Below are positions 36,743-44,262 of a stretch of DNA of 64,000 nt, piece after piece. A program made the translations under genes and the position numbers. The stretch comes from Flavobacterium sp. (GTDB lineage Bacteria > Bacteroidota > Bacteroidia > Flavobacteriales > Flavobacteriaceae). The notes under the pieces were generated by a model. That model searched no databases. It was given only the letters and a program-made list of their open reading frames with translations, and was not told the origin of the DNA. The stretch covers positions 1 through 64,000 of the forward strand of contig JAQSDU010000007.1 of NCBI GenBank assembly GCA_029946065.1, in the 5' to 3' direction. Numbering within the stretch: position 1 is the stretch's first letter; every line of letters starts with the position of its first letter.

Positions 36743-37537
36743 ATGATAAAACTCATCATCGCCGATATGGACGGCACGCTTCTCGATAAAAACAAAAAAG
36801 TAGGCACTGATTTTTGGGCAACAGAAGCTAAGCTACACGAATCCGGGATTTTATTTGCTATTGCCAGCGGCCGTCAGTTTTATAATATTGAAGCGTTGAT
36901 GGATCGTATAAAAGACCGCACGCTTTTTTTGGCTGAAAACGGTACTTATGCTTTTTATAAAGGCAAAGAGATCTTTGTAAAACCGCTGGATAAAGCCGCT
37001 GCGATCGAGTTTATCAAAATTGGGCGTACTATTGAAAATGGGTTTTTAATCGTCTGTGGAAAAAATTCCGCGTACATCGAAAGCACTAATGAGCAATTTA
37101 CTACGGAAGTCCACAAACATTATAATCGCGTTACCGTTGTTGCTGATTTAACGCAAGTAAAAGACGATATTTTGAAATTTACTGTATGCGATTTCAACAA
37201 CGCAGAACGTAACAGTTATAGGTATTTCGAGCAATTCAAAGCCAATTTCAAAGTTGCCGTATCTGGTGATATTTGGCTCGACATCACCGATTTTCATGCG
37301 AACAAAGGCACGGCGATTGTTGAAATTCAAAAACTGCTAGGCATTACTTTTGACGAAACCGTTGTTTTCGGTGATTACCTGAATGATATCGAAATGATGC
37401 AAACAGCAAAATACAATTATGCGATGAAGAATGCACATCCGGAGATTATTAAGATTTCTAGTTTTATTACCGAGTTTGATAATGATAATAATGGGGTTTC
37501 GAGGGCGATTGAGGCATTGGTTTTTGGGGAGAAGTAA
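36743..37537 (+). CDS. Cof-type HAD-IIB family phosphatase
   Basis: The 264-aa protein has HAD motif I DMDGTLLDKNKK (nucleophile D8), motif II AIASGRQF, a C2B cap, and motif III/IV NKGTAIVEIQKLLG and VVFGDYLNDIEMM, then NAHPEIIKISSF. These enzymes dephosphorylate sugar phosphates or related cofactors; substrate is not determinable here. It is followed by a strong terminator, then the CRISPR region. Confidence 0.9.
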   Translation: MIKLIIADMDGTLLDKNKKVGTDFWATEAKLHESGILFAIASGRQFYNIEALMDRIKDRTLFLAENGTYAFYKGKEIFVKPLDKAAAIEFIKIGRTIENGFLIVCGKNSAYIESTNEQFTTEVHKHYNRVTVVADLTQVKDDILKFTVCDFNNAERNSYRYFEQFKANFKVAVSGDIWLDITDFHANKGTAIVEIQKLLGITFDETVVFGDYLNDIEMMQTAKYNYAMKNAHPEIIKISSFITEFDNDNNGVSRAIEALVFGEK

Positions 37538-37560
37538 AAATTCATCTATATTATTCTCGC

Positions 37561-37591
37561 AACCTCTTCATACTTCGAAGAGGTTTTTTTT
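37561..37591 (+). terminator. Rho-independent terminator after the HAD gene
   Basis: AACCTCTTC and GAAGAGGTT form a perfect 9-bp stem with a 6-nt loop and a T run. It isolates the CRISPR region from the gene on its left. Confidence 0.88.
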
Positions 37592-37595
37592 ATAC

Positions 37596-37701
37596 AAAAA
37601 AGTCCCACCGAAGCAGGACTAAAGATTTACATCTACGGCATATAGCCTTATTACAATAAAGTTAATTTGGAATCTAAACTGTAACTACTTACAACAATAT
37701 A
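37596..37701 (-). ncRNA. Candidate natural single-guide RNA (diverged second tracrRNA)
   Basis: Reading leftward, the 3' part is a tracrRNA copy: 39 of 40 nt from AATAAGG through the nexus hairpin GGC-UAUAU-GCC match the tracrRNA at 38008-38100. It ends in an 8-bp terminator stem with a UUCG loop and six T residues. The 5' part differs. Instead of a long anti-repeat it has GUUACA (37685-37680) that pairs with UGUAAU (37655-37650), separated by GUUU on one side and UUAU on the other, then a short AG(a)UU/AACU stem with a 7-nt loop. The real crRNA:tracrRNA duplex has the same 6-bp stem position, the same first G-U wobble and the same GUUU/UUAU internal loop. With a start near 37700 it would carry about 15 nt of guide before GUUACA. 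That it folds as a self-contained guide RNA is inference. A decayed tracrRNA, or a tracrRNA for another array, are alternatives. Confidence 0.6.
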
Positions 37702-37704
37702 TAG

Positions 37705-37734
37705 CAAACATATGCTGTTAATAAGTTTGACAAA
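37705..37734 (-). promoter_or_regulatory. Bacteroidetes-type promoter for the candidate guide RNA
   Basis: On the - strand, TTTG (37734-37731), an 18-bp spacer and TATGTTTG (37712-37705) give a full match to the TTTG / TAnnTTTG consensus. The predicted start is 37700-37702. Confidence 0.65.
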
Positions 37735-37750
37735 AATAAGTAAATGTTTT

Positions 37751-37762
37751 CTACTTACAACA
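37751..37762. promoter_or_regulatory. Putative target site of the built-in guide
   Basis: CTACTTACAACA here repeats 37685-37696 exactly. On the - strand this equals the last 11 nt of the predicted guide plus the first G of the pseudo-repeat. It lies between the -7 box of the + promoter (37774) and its expected -33 region. The 3' flank on the guide-identical strand is GAAAACAT, a possible PAM region. Confidence 0.5.
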
Positions 37763-37773
37763 TAATTTTTATA

Positions 37774-37781
37774 TAAATTTG
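37774..37781 (+). promoter_or_regulatory. -7 box of a + strand promoter toward the small ORF and cas9
   Basis: TAAATTTG is a perfect TAnnTTTG box 22 bp before the ATG at 37803. The -33 element is weak (TTT at 37748-37750). Confidence 0.5.
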
Positions 37782-37802
37782 AATAATTAAAAGATATAAC
37801 TC

Positions 37803-38009
37803 ATGAAAAAGATTAATTTAAAGTTTGAGAATGATTTTTATTATTCTCAATTGACACTGGAGAAATTTGTTTGGTTTCAAAATGATACTGGAGCGATATC
37901 TTTTGATAACAAATATTACTGTGTTGACGAAAATCACTATATAACACAACCCAATTGGGTGATTTGTGAAATCTGTAATTGCATAGTAAAAGGAAAAGAA
38001 ATTGAATAA
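37803..38009 (+). CDS. Small protein of unknown function next to cas9
   Basis: A 68-aa, aromatic-rich protein (MKKINLKFENDFYYSQ at the start, CEICNC near residues 57-62). A TAnnTTTG box lies at the right distance upstream and the initiation region is A-rich, so expression is plausible. It sits between two tracrRNA-like copies that form about 60-bp direct repeats, and its stop codon overlaps the terminator of the - strand tracrRNA. No family is recognised. Position suggests a locus-specific regulator or Cas9 modulator, but a non-coding spacer cannot be excluded. Confidence 0.5.
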   Translation: MKKINLKFENDFYYSQLTLEKFVWFQNDTGAISFDNKYYCVDENHYITQPNWVICEICNCIVKGKEIE

Positions 38010-38100
38010 AAAAGTCCCACGGAGTACGCAGGACTAAAGATTTTCATCTACGGCATATAGCCTTATTGTGATAAGATTAAAGATTAGAAATTTTAATCAG
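38008..38100 (-). ncRNA. tracrRNA of the type II-C system
   Basis: On the - strand, UUUCUAAUCUUUAAUC (38090-38075) is perfectly complementary to bases 11-26 of the CRISPR repeat. After an internal loop (UUAU opposite GUUU), CACAAU (38070-38065) pairs with the first six bases GUUGUG of the repeat with one G-U wobble. The nexus hairpin GGC-UAUAU-GCC and a terminator (AGTCC/GGACT stem, then six T) complete a II-C tracrRNA of about 93 nt. The direction opposes cas9, and the duplex fixes the crRNA strand as +. A TAAATTTG box at 38111-38104 puts the start near 38099. Confidence 0.88.
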
Positions 38101-38103
38101 TAA

Positions 38104-38111
38104 CAAATTTA
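38104..38111 (-). promoter_or_regulatory. -7 box of the tracrRNA promoter
   Basis: TAAATTTG on the - strand matches TAnnTTTG. No good TTTG is found 17-23 bp upstream, so the promoter may be weak or activator-dependent. Confidence 0.55.
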
Positions 38112-38202
38112 ATAAAAAAAAATATGCCATCGATACGGAAAACCGTAAATCAGTTAATTTTTTTCTTTGTAGCTTTCGGATGGTTTAAAAATTTTAGAAG
38201 TT

Positions 38203-41200
38203 ATGGCGAAGATTTTAGGATTGGATTTGGGGACTAATAGCATTGGGTGGGCATTGATTGATGATAAATTAAATACAATTTTAGGCATCGGCAGCAGAAT
38301 ATTTCCAATGGGTGTTGAAAATTTGGGAGATGGTGATAATGAAATGTCAAAGAATGCAAGTCGCACAGGAGCGAGAGGCGTAAGGCGACAATTTTTCAGA
38401 AGAAGATTAAGAAAGAAAATTTTACTTCAGAAACTTTATGAAAATAAAATGTGTCCGATTTATATAAAAGATTTTGAAGATTGGAAACAAACCAAACAAT
38501 TTCCATCTGAAAAATTAGCTGCTTGGTTTGCCATGAATCCCTATGAATTGCGCCATAAAGCATTAACCGAAAAAATATCCTTAGAAGAAATAGGAAGGAT
38601 ATTTTACCATTTAATTCAAAGACGTGGGTTTTTAAGCAATAGCAGAAAAGGAGGAGTCGATGATGGTGCTATTTTTAAAGGAAATGCTAAAGAAGGAAAA
38701 ATCGGAATTGACGATACTTTAGAAAGTATTGAAGGCAAAACTTTGGGCTCCTATTTATATGAAATTTATCCAAAGGACAACCAACCTTTCCAAAATGGTC
38801 TAGAGCGAATCAGAAATAGATATACTACCCGTAAAATGTATATTGACGAATTTGAGTTGATTTGGGACAGACAAGCACAATTTCATGTGGTTTTAAACCA
38901 TGAATTAAAGACGCTTTTTGGAGGAAGAAAACAAGATGATTATAAACAAGACGGCATTTTATTTCACCAACGACCTTTGCGTTCTCAAAAGCATTTGGTG
39001 GGTAATTGCTCATTTGAACCAACAAAAACGAAATGCCCGATAAGTGCTATTCCTGTTGAAATGTTTAGAATTTGGCAATGGGTAAATACGGTTGAATATA
39101 ACGGAAATAAAATTTCCCAAGAAGAAAAAGCAAAGATAATTGAACAGTTGCTGTCATCAGACAAAATTGAATTTAAGAAGTTAAGAAAAGCAATTGGCAA
39201 GGAAAGTGCTGAATTCAAATTTAATTACAAAGACGACGATAGAATTGTTGGAACGCATACAATATCAAATTTATCCAACAAAAAATTCTTTGGTGAAAAA
39301 TGGTTTGAGTTTTCAGAAAAAGAGCAGGAAGATATTTGGCATGTTTTGTATTTTTTTGACAGTAAATCAAATCTTAAAGATTATGCAATTAAAAATTGGA
39401 AATTTTCCGAAGAGCAAGCTATAGCTATTTCAAAATTTAATGTAAAAGATGGTTATGCAAGTTTAAGCAGAAAGGCGATTTTAAACATTTTACCATTTTT
39501 GCAACAAGGATATACCTATGATGTTGCAGTGGTTATGGGTGGCATAAAAAATACTTTTGGCAACAAATGGCAGAATGATTCAACTGAAAACAATCAAAAA
39601 CAATTAGATATAATTGATAATGTTGAAGGTATTATTCGTTCTAAAATTTCAGGCGGATTTATAGATACTATAAAGGATTTATTACGTAGAGAATTTCAGT
39701 ACGATGATAAACAATTAAAGAAACTCTACCATCATTCGGCTACAATTGATTTTGTTCCATTGCTTGATAAATTACCAGTTGGTAAAGAAGCTGATAAAGA
39801 AATCCAGGCTATCAGAAATCCTATTGTAATTACAGCTTTATTTGAATTGCGAAAATTAGTAAATGAATTGATTGAAGAACAAGGGCAACTTGACGAGATA
39901 AAAGTGGAAATGGCACGTGATTTAAAGATATCTAAATCACAGCGCAATAAAATCCGCAGAGATCAAAAACGATTAGAAAGAGAAAACGACAGGGTTAAGG
40001 TTGAAGTGGAAAAATATGCTAGGGTTTCTCACGATAATATTCTAAAATTCAAACTTTGGGAAGAATGCAAGCAAACTTGTCCCTACACAGGTGTTGTAAT
40101 CCCGGTTAGCAAACTCTTTACAGGTGAAGTTCAAATAGAACATATTCATCCGTGGAGTCGTTCTTTAAATGATAGTTTCAACAACAAAACATTGTGTTAT
40201 GCTGATGAAAATAGACGAAAAGGCGATAAAACACCTTTTGAATTTTATGGGAACGATGAGTTGGATTGGACTTCAAGAAAAGAACGCGCATTGAAATTAT
40301 TTTCCGACACCAAAGAATACCCAAACGCATATCAGAAATTCAAACGTTTTGTACAACAAAAATTTGATGATGATTTTTCTTCAAGACAATTAAACGACAC
40401 GCGATTCATAAGCAAAGAAGCCTCGACGTATTTGACGCAAATTTGCAAAAAGGTAAATGTTTCACCCGGTCAAATGACAGCCAACTTGCGCCAAAAATGG
40501 GGCTTGAATACTGTTTTGAATGATGAAAATGCAAAAACACGTGAAGACCATCGGCATCACGCTATTGATGCTTTGGTTATGGCTTGTGGTAAAACAAAAT
40601 ATTTGCAAGAACTATCAAAATGGAATCGTTACAGTAGAAACTACGATTTAAAAGATTTCCCTATGCCTTGGGAAACGTTCAGATTTGATGCCGAAAAAGC
40701 GGTAGATAAAATATTGATTTCTCACAAGCGTATTTCTAATGACATAACCGTTAGGTATACAAAAGTTGAAAAAAACGGGAAAATGTATGTAAACAAAGGT
40801 ATTGCTGCAAGAGGGCAATTGCATAAAGAAACTGTTTTTGGAAAACGAAATTTTAATGGCGAAGAAGCATTTCACGTTAGGAAAGCAATTGATAGTTTAA
40901 CAACCGAAAAACAATTAGAAAAAGTGGTTGATGAAACTATTAAAAAATTGATTTTTAAGAGAATTCAGGAATTGGGCGGATTTGTAAAAGGAACTATTCC
41001 CGCAAATACTTTTTTTATCGTTGATGAAAATGGAGTGAAACAACCACAAATTTTCTTACCCAATAAAAACGGTTCGCTGGTTCCGATTTTAAAAATCCGG
41101 ATGAAGGAAAATTTTAGTGGCGCAGAAAAACTGAAGGATAATATCAATCAATGGGTAAACCCACGAAATAATCACCACGTATTGATTTATAAAGATGAAA

Positions 41201-41577
41201 AAGGGAATTTAAAAGAAGAAGTTGTTAGTTTTTGGACAGTTGTAGAGCGAAAAAGTAAAGGATTTCCAATGTATCAATTACCAGCAGATGGAAAAGAAAT
41301 AGTTACAACTTTACATATTAATGATATGTTTTTATTAGGACTAAACGAAGATGGAACCAATTGGGAAAATCCAGATTATGAGGTTTTAAAGGAGCAATTG
41401 TTCAGAGTGCAGAAACTTACTTCTGGAGATTATTTTTTCAGGAAGCATAAATCATCTACTGTTACAGATGAAGATTATAAGCAAATTCGAGGTTTTGGAG
41501 AAGGTAAAACAGGATGGTTTACGTTTAATCCAATCAAAGTAAAAATTTCAGTCTCAGGAAAAATTTCGAAAATGTAA
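38203..41577 (+). CDS. cas9: CRISPR-associated endonuclease Cas9, type II-C
   Basis: The 1124-aa protein has RuvC-I ILGLDLGTNSIGWALI with D8, an arginine-rich bridge helix (RTGARGVRRQFFRRRLRKK, about 50-68), RuvC-II IKVEMARDL with E569, HNH motif QIEHIHPWSRS with H647 and N670, and RuvC-III REDHRHHAIDALVMAC with H786 and D789. All catalytic residues are present, so it should cut both strands of DNA. Length and absence of csn2 or cas4 place it in subtype II-C. The tracrRNA is on the opposite strand directly upstream; a ParDE-like pair and the array follow. Expression may start at its own weak promoter or from the promoter at 37774. Confidence 0.96.
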   Translation: MAKILGLDLGTNSIGWALIDDKLNTILGIGSRIFPMGVENLGDGDNEMSKNASRTGARGVRRQFFRRRLRKKILLQKLYENKMCPIYIKDFEDWKQTKQFPSEKLAAWFAMNPYELRHKALTEKISLEEIGRIFYHLIQRRGFLSNSRKGGVDDGAIFKGNAKEGKIGIDDTLESIEGKTLGSYLYEIYPKDNQPFQNGLERIRNRYTTRKMYIDEFELIWDRQAQFHVVLNHELKTLFGGRKQDDYKQDGILFHQRPLRSQKHLVGNCSFEPTKTKCPISAIPVEMFRIWQWVNTVEYNGNKISQEEKAKIIEQLLSSDKIEFKKLRKAIGKESAEFKFNYKDDDRIVGTHTISNLSNKKFFGEKWFEFSEKEQEDIWHVLYFFDSKSNLKDYAIKNWKFSEEQAIAISKFNVKDGYASLSRKAILNILPFLQQGYTYDVAVVMGGIKNTFGNKWQNDSTENNQKQLDIIDNVEGIIRSKISGGFIDTIKDLLRREFQYDDKQLKKLYHHSATIDFVPLLDKLPVGKEADKEIQAIRNPIVITALFELRKLVNELIEEQGQLDEIKVEMARDLKISKSQRNKIRRDQKRLERENDRVKVEVEKYARVSHDNILKFKLWEECKQTCPYTGVVIPVSKLFTGEVQIEHIHPWSRSLNDSFNNKTLCYADENRRKGDKTPFEFYGNDELDWTSRKERALKLFSDTKEYPNAYQKFKRFVQQKFDDDFSSRQLNDTRFISKEASTYLTQICKKVNVSPGQMTANLRQKWGLNTVLNDENAKTREDHRHHAIDALVMACGKTKYLQELSKWNRYSRNYDLKDFPMPWETFRFDAEKAVDKILISHKRISNDITVRYTKVEKNGKMYVNKGIAARGQLHKETVFGKRNFNGEEAFHVRKAIDSLTTEKQLEKVVDETIKKLIFKRIQELGGFVKGTIPANTFFIVDENGVKQPQIFLPNKNGSLVPILKIRMKENFSGAEKLKDNINQWVNPRNNHHVLIYKDEKGNLKEEVVSFWTVVERKSKGFPMYQLPADGKEIVTTLHINDMFLLGLNEDGTNWENPDYEVLKEQLFRVQKLTSGDYFFRKHKSSTVTDEDYKQIRGFGEGKTGWFTFNPIKVKISVSGKISKM

Positions 41578-41592
41578 TTTCTTATCAGGATT

Positions 41593-41612
41593 TTGGTGTA
41601 AATTTACACCAA
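41593..41612. promoter_or_regulatory. 20-bp palindromic operator before the toxin-antitoxin genes
   Basis: TTGGTGTAAA is followed directly by its complement TTTACACCAA. It lies 14 bp before the antitoxin start and 16 bp after the cas9 stop, as expected for an autoregulated ribbon-helix-helix antitoxin. Confidence 0.75.
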
Positions 41613-41625
41613 TTAAAAATAATAA

Positions 41626-41868
41626 ATGATGGCCAGACTAAGTATTTCATTAGCCAATCAAAACGATGAATGGCTAAAACAGCAAGTAATCAATGAAGAA
41701 TTCACTAGCAAAAGTGAAGCGGTTAATTATTTAATCAAGCAAGCTCGTGAACGCGACGCATATCATGAATATGTACAAATGAAAATTGACAGAGGTTTGA
41801 AAAGTGGTTTTAGCACCAAAACCAAAGAAGAACTTTTGGAAGAAATCAAAAGTAGATTGAATGTATAG
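41626..41868 (+). CDS. ParD-like ribbon-helix-helix antitoxin
   Basis: An 80-aa protein (or 79 from the second ATG, MARLSISL). The N terminus ARLSISLANQNDEWLKQQV and the FTSKSEAVNYLIKQARE segment are the ribbon-helix-helix of ParD/CopG antitoxins; the C-terminal part (KTKEELLEEIKSRLNV) would wrap the toxin. It overlaps the toxin gene by 8 bp, a normal TA arrangement, and is preceded by a perfect palindromic operator. Its place between cas9 and the array is unusual. Confidence 0.88.
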   Translation: MMARLSISLANQNDEWLKQQVINEEFTSKSEAVNYLIKQARERDAYHEYVQMKIDRGLKSGFSTKTKEELLEEIKSRLNV

Positions 41869-42136
41869 GTATCATTTATCTTTTGAAGCAGAGGAAGATA
41901 TTGTAAGAATTTTTGAATTTGGGTTCGGGAGATTTGGTTTACAACAAGCTAATAAATATTATGATATGATGTATGACTGTTTTGACAAAATTGCTTCCAA
42001 TCCATTTATGTTTCCAATTGTATCAAATTATAAAAATGCAGATCGATATTGTGTTTGTGGAGTTGATACTATTTATTACAATATCAAAGTTGACGAAATA
42101 GAAATCATCACAATCATTGGAAGGCAAGATTTTTAA
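41861..42136 (+). CDS. RelE/ParE superfamily toxin
   Basis: This 91-aa protein has the ParE pattern: YHLSFEAEEDIVRIFEFGFGRFG, then QANKYYDMMYDCFDKIASNPFMFP, and a C-terminal YCVCGVDTIYYNIKVDEIEIITIIGRQDF. The final IxxIxGRQD block is characteristic of ParE, whose members mostly poison DNA gyrase. It is translated with an 8-bp overlap from the antitoxin gene. Only 72 bp separate its stop from the first CRISPR repeat, on the same strand. Confidence 0.88.
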   Translation: MYRYHLSFEAEEDIVRIFEFGFGRFGLQQANKYYDMMYDCFDKIASNPFMFPIVSNYKNADRYCVCGVDTIYYNIKVDEIEIITIIGRQDF

Positions 42137-42208
42137 AGTTCTTTGACATAAAGTTTTCATTGTCTTAAACAGCCAAACCACAACGGAGTTTCGGCGAAAG
42201 CTCACTCG
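42137..42208 (+). promoter_or_regulatory. CRISPR leader with inverted half-repeat
   Basis: This 72-bp stretch is the leader by orientation. It contains CAAACCACAAC (42174-42184), the exact reverse complement of the first 11 bases of the repeat starting at 42209, with a small inner hairpin (TTTC-GGC-GAAA) between. No clear TAnnTTTG promoter was found here. Confidence 0.55.
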
Positions 42209-43827
42209 GTTGTGGTTTGATTAAAGATTAGAAAACACGATATTTGCTTCCTTTCGGTTGCTTGCGATCAGCGAGTTGTGGTTTGATTAAAGATTAGAAA
42301 ACACGATATTAGAAACGAGTTCATCACGATGGACAGATATGTTGTGGTTTGATTAAAGATTAGAAAACACGATATTATTCAGTATCAAATTTACAATATG
42401 TTAACGGTTGTGGTTTGATTAAAGATTAGAAAACACGATATTAGTTTTATTGACGCCGACACATTCTTTACTGTTGTGGTTTGATTAAAGATTAGAAAAC
42501 ACGATATTTACAGCAACAAATAGATGAGAACGCAAAAGGTTGTGGTTTGATTAAAGATTAGAAAACACGATATTTTTGCAGCCAAATCAAAACCACCAAT
42601 TCCCGTTGTGGTTTGATTAAAGATTAGAAAACACGATATTCTTGATGAATGTTGCCAATAAGCCCTTGAAGTTGTGGTTTGATTAAAGATTAGAAAACAC
42701 GATATTGGAAAATGTGTTATCTTTGGCTCGTAGAACGTTGTGGTTTGATTAAAGATTAGAAAACACGATATTCAATGTGATGTGCACCTATTTCCTCGGT
42801 AAGTTGTGGTTTGATTAAAGATTAGAAAACACGATATTACCTGTTTTGGTCTTTGCTTCCACAGCCATGTTGTGGTTTGATTAAAGATTAGAAAACACGA
42901 TATTCTCTGTAGTTGAAAGAATGAAATCCTTTAAGTTGTGGTTTGATTAAAGATTAGAAAACACGATATTTTTGACAGCAACGATCAGAAAGTTAGAATC
43001 GTTGTGGTTTGATTAAAGATTAGAAAACACGATATTAGGACTTAAAAGGGTTGCGACCGCCGAAACGTTGTGGTTTGATTAAAGATTAGAAAACACGATA
43101 TTTAAGGAGTTGAATGCCCTTTTAAACGATGCGTTGTGGTTTGATTAAAGATTAGAAAACACGATATTAAAAAGCGCGCCGCAAGTGCTTAATTCAATGT
43201 TGTGGTTTGATTAAAGATTAGAAAACACGATATTGGACGACCCGACCAGCTTGTACAATGCGTTGTTGTGGTTTGATTAAAGATTAGAAAACACGATATT
43301 AAGGGTATGCGTTACGAAGAACCGCTTACCGTTGTGGTTTGATTAAAGATTAGAAAACACGATATTCCGGAAAAATCCCTTCATTTGACTTTCGACGTTG
43401 TGGTTTGATTAAAGATTAGAAAACACGATATTCTTGATCGTTTTCTTTTGCGAGGCCGAAAAGTTGTGGTTTGATTAAAGATTAGAAAACACGATATTTA
43501 CGTGAATGCAAATAACGGAACACTTACCGTTGTGGTTTGATTAAAGATTAGAAAACACGATATTCCGACTTTTACGTACATATCCCGATTGCCTGTTGTG
43601 GTTTGATTAAAGATTAGAAAACACGATATTAAGGAAAAGCAAGAATTAGGCGGCCGCCTCGTTGTGGTTTGATTAAAGATTAGAAAACACGATATTGCGT
43701 TATCGGCGGCGTTCCACAAACGGCCGGTTGTGGTTTGATTAAAGATTAGAAAACACGATATTAGCTTGACGCGGCCAAAGACCTGATCGAAGTTGTGGTT
43801 TGATTAAAGATTAGAAAACACGATATT
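42209..43827 (+). CRISPR. Type II-C CRISPR array, 25 repeats and 24 spacers
   Basis: The 36-bp repeat begins GTTGTGGTTTGATTAAAG and ends AACACGATATT, and all copies read as identical, including both ends. Starts fall every 66 bp from 42209 to 43727, with the last at 43792. Spacers are 30 nt except the last (29 nt). Pairing with the tracrRNA shows that crRNAs are read on the + strand. No terminal repeat degeneracy is seen, suggesting an active or recently expanded array. No spacer was seen to match elsewhere in this window by eye. Confidence 0.98.
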
Positions 43828-43880
43828 AGCGCCGATGTTATCGGCTGATATCAAACAACTTAAAGCTTAATATTGTAAAT

Positions 43881-43927
43881 AAAAATGCCTCTTTACAGTA
43901 CTGATAACACTGTCTTGAGGCATTTTT
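43881..43927. terminator. Bidirectional terminator between array and cas2
   Basis: AAAAATGCCTC and GAGGCATTTTT form an 11-bp stem with an inner ACAG/CTGT stem, so it has U runs in both directions. It would end both the pre-crRNA and the convergent cas1-cas2 transcript. Confidence 0.85.
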
Positions 43928-43932
43928 GTGTT

Positions 43933-44262
43933 TCAAAATAACTCCAATTGCGTTGGCTGCGGCGCTTTTGGGACTTCCGCCTTGCCCCAAAAATTCAAAA
44001 TATTTCCAAATTGTTTGTCGGTTATTCGCAGCACGCTAACTTTTCCCATCGGCGGCAATAACCGATGGATACGCTTTTCATGTACATCTGCACTTTCGCC
44101 GCTGGCGCAATGCCGTACATAAACGGAGAATTGCATCATACTAAAGCCGTCCTTTAAAAGGTTTTTCCTAAAACCGGATGCATTCATTCGGTCTTTTTTA
44201 GTTTCAGTCGGCAAATCAAAGAATACAAATAACCACATAATCCGGTAGCCGTTCAGGTCCAT
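43933..44262 (-). CDS. cas2: CRISPR-associated endoribonuclease/adaptor Cas2
   Basis: The 109-aa protein has the Cas2 ferredoxin-like core: YRIMWLFVFFDLPTETKKDR with the conserved Asp after the first strand, FSMMQFSVYVRHCASGE and GKVSVLRITDKQFGNI. Cas2 dimers bridge Cas1 dimers in the spacer-integration complex. The gene overlaps cas1 by 10 bp and is downstream of it on the - strand, converging on the array. Confidence 0.94.
   Translation of the reverse strand: MDLNGYRIMWLFVFFDLPTETKKDRMNASGFRKNLLKDGFSMMQFSVYVRHCASGESADVHEKRIHRLLPPMGKVSVLRITDKQFGNILNFWGKAEVPKAPQPTQLELF

Noticed and set aside
37596..37701. Second copy as an ordinary tracrRNA for this array
   Set aside because: Against the repeat it offers only a weak guide-proximal stem with several G-U pairs and lacks the UUUCUAAUCUUUAAUC anti-repeat, so pairing with these crRNAs would be poor. 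A partner array elsewhere cannot be excluded.
43498..43719. 73-aa frame on the - strand through the array with repeated CFLIFNQTTT words
   Set aside because: It is a translation of CRISPR repeats, not a gene.
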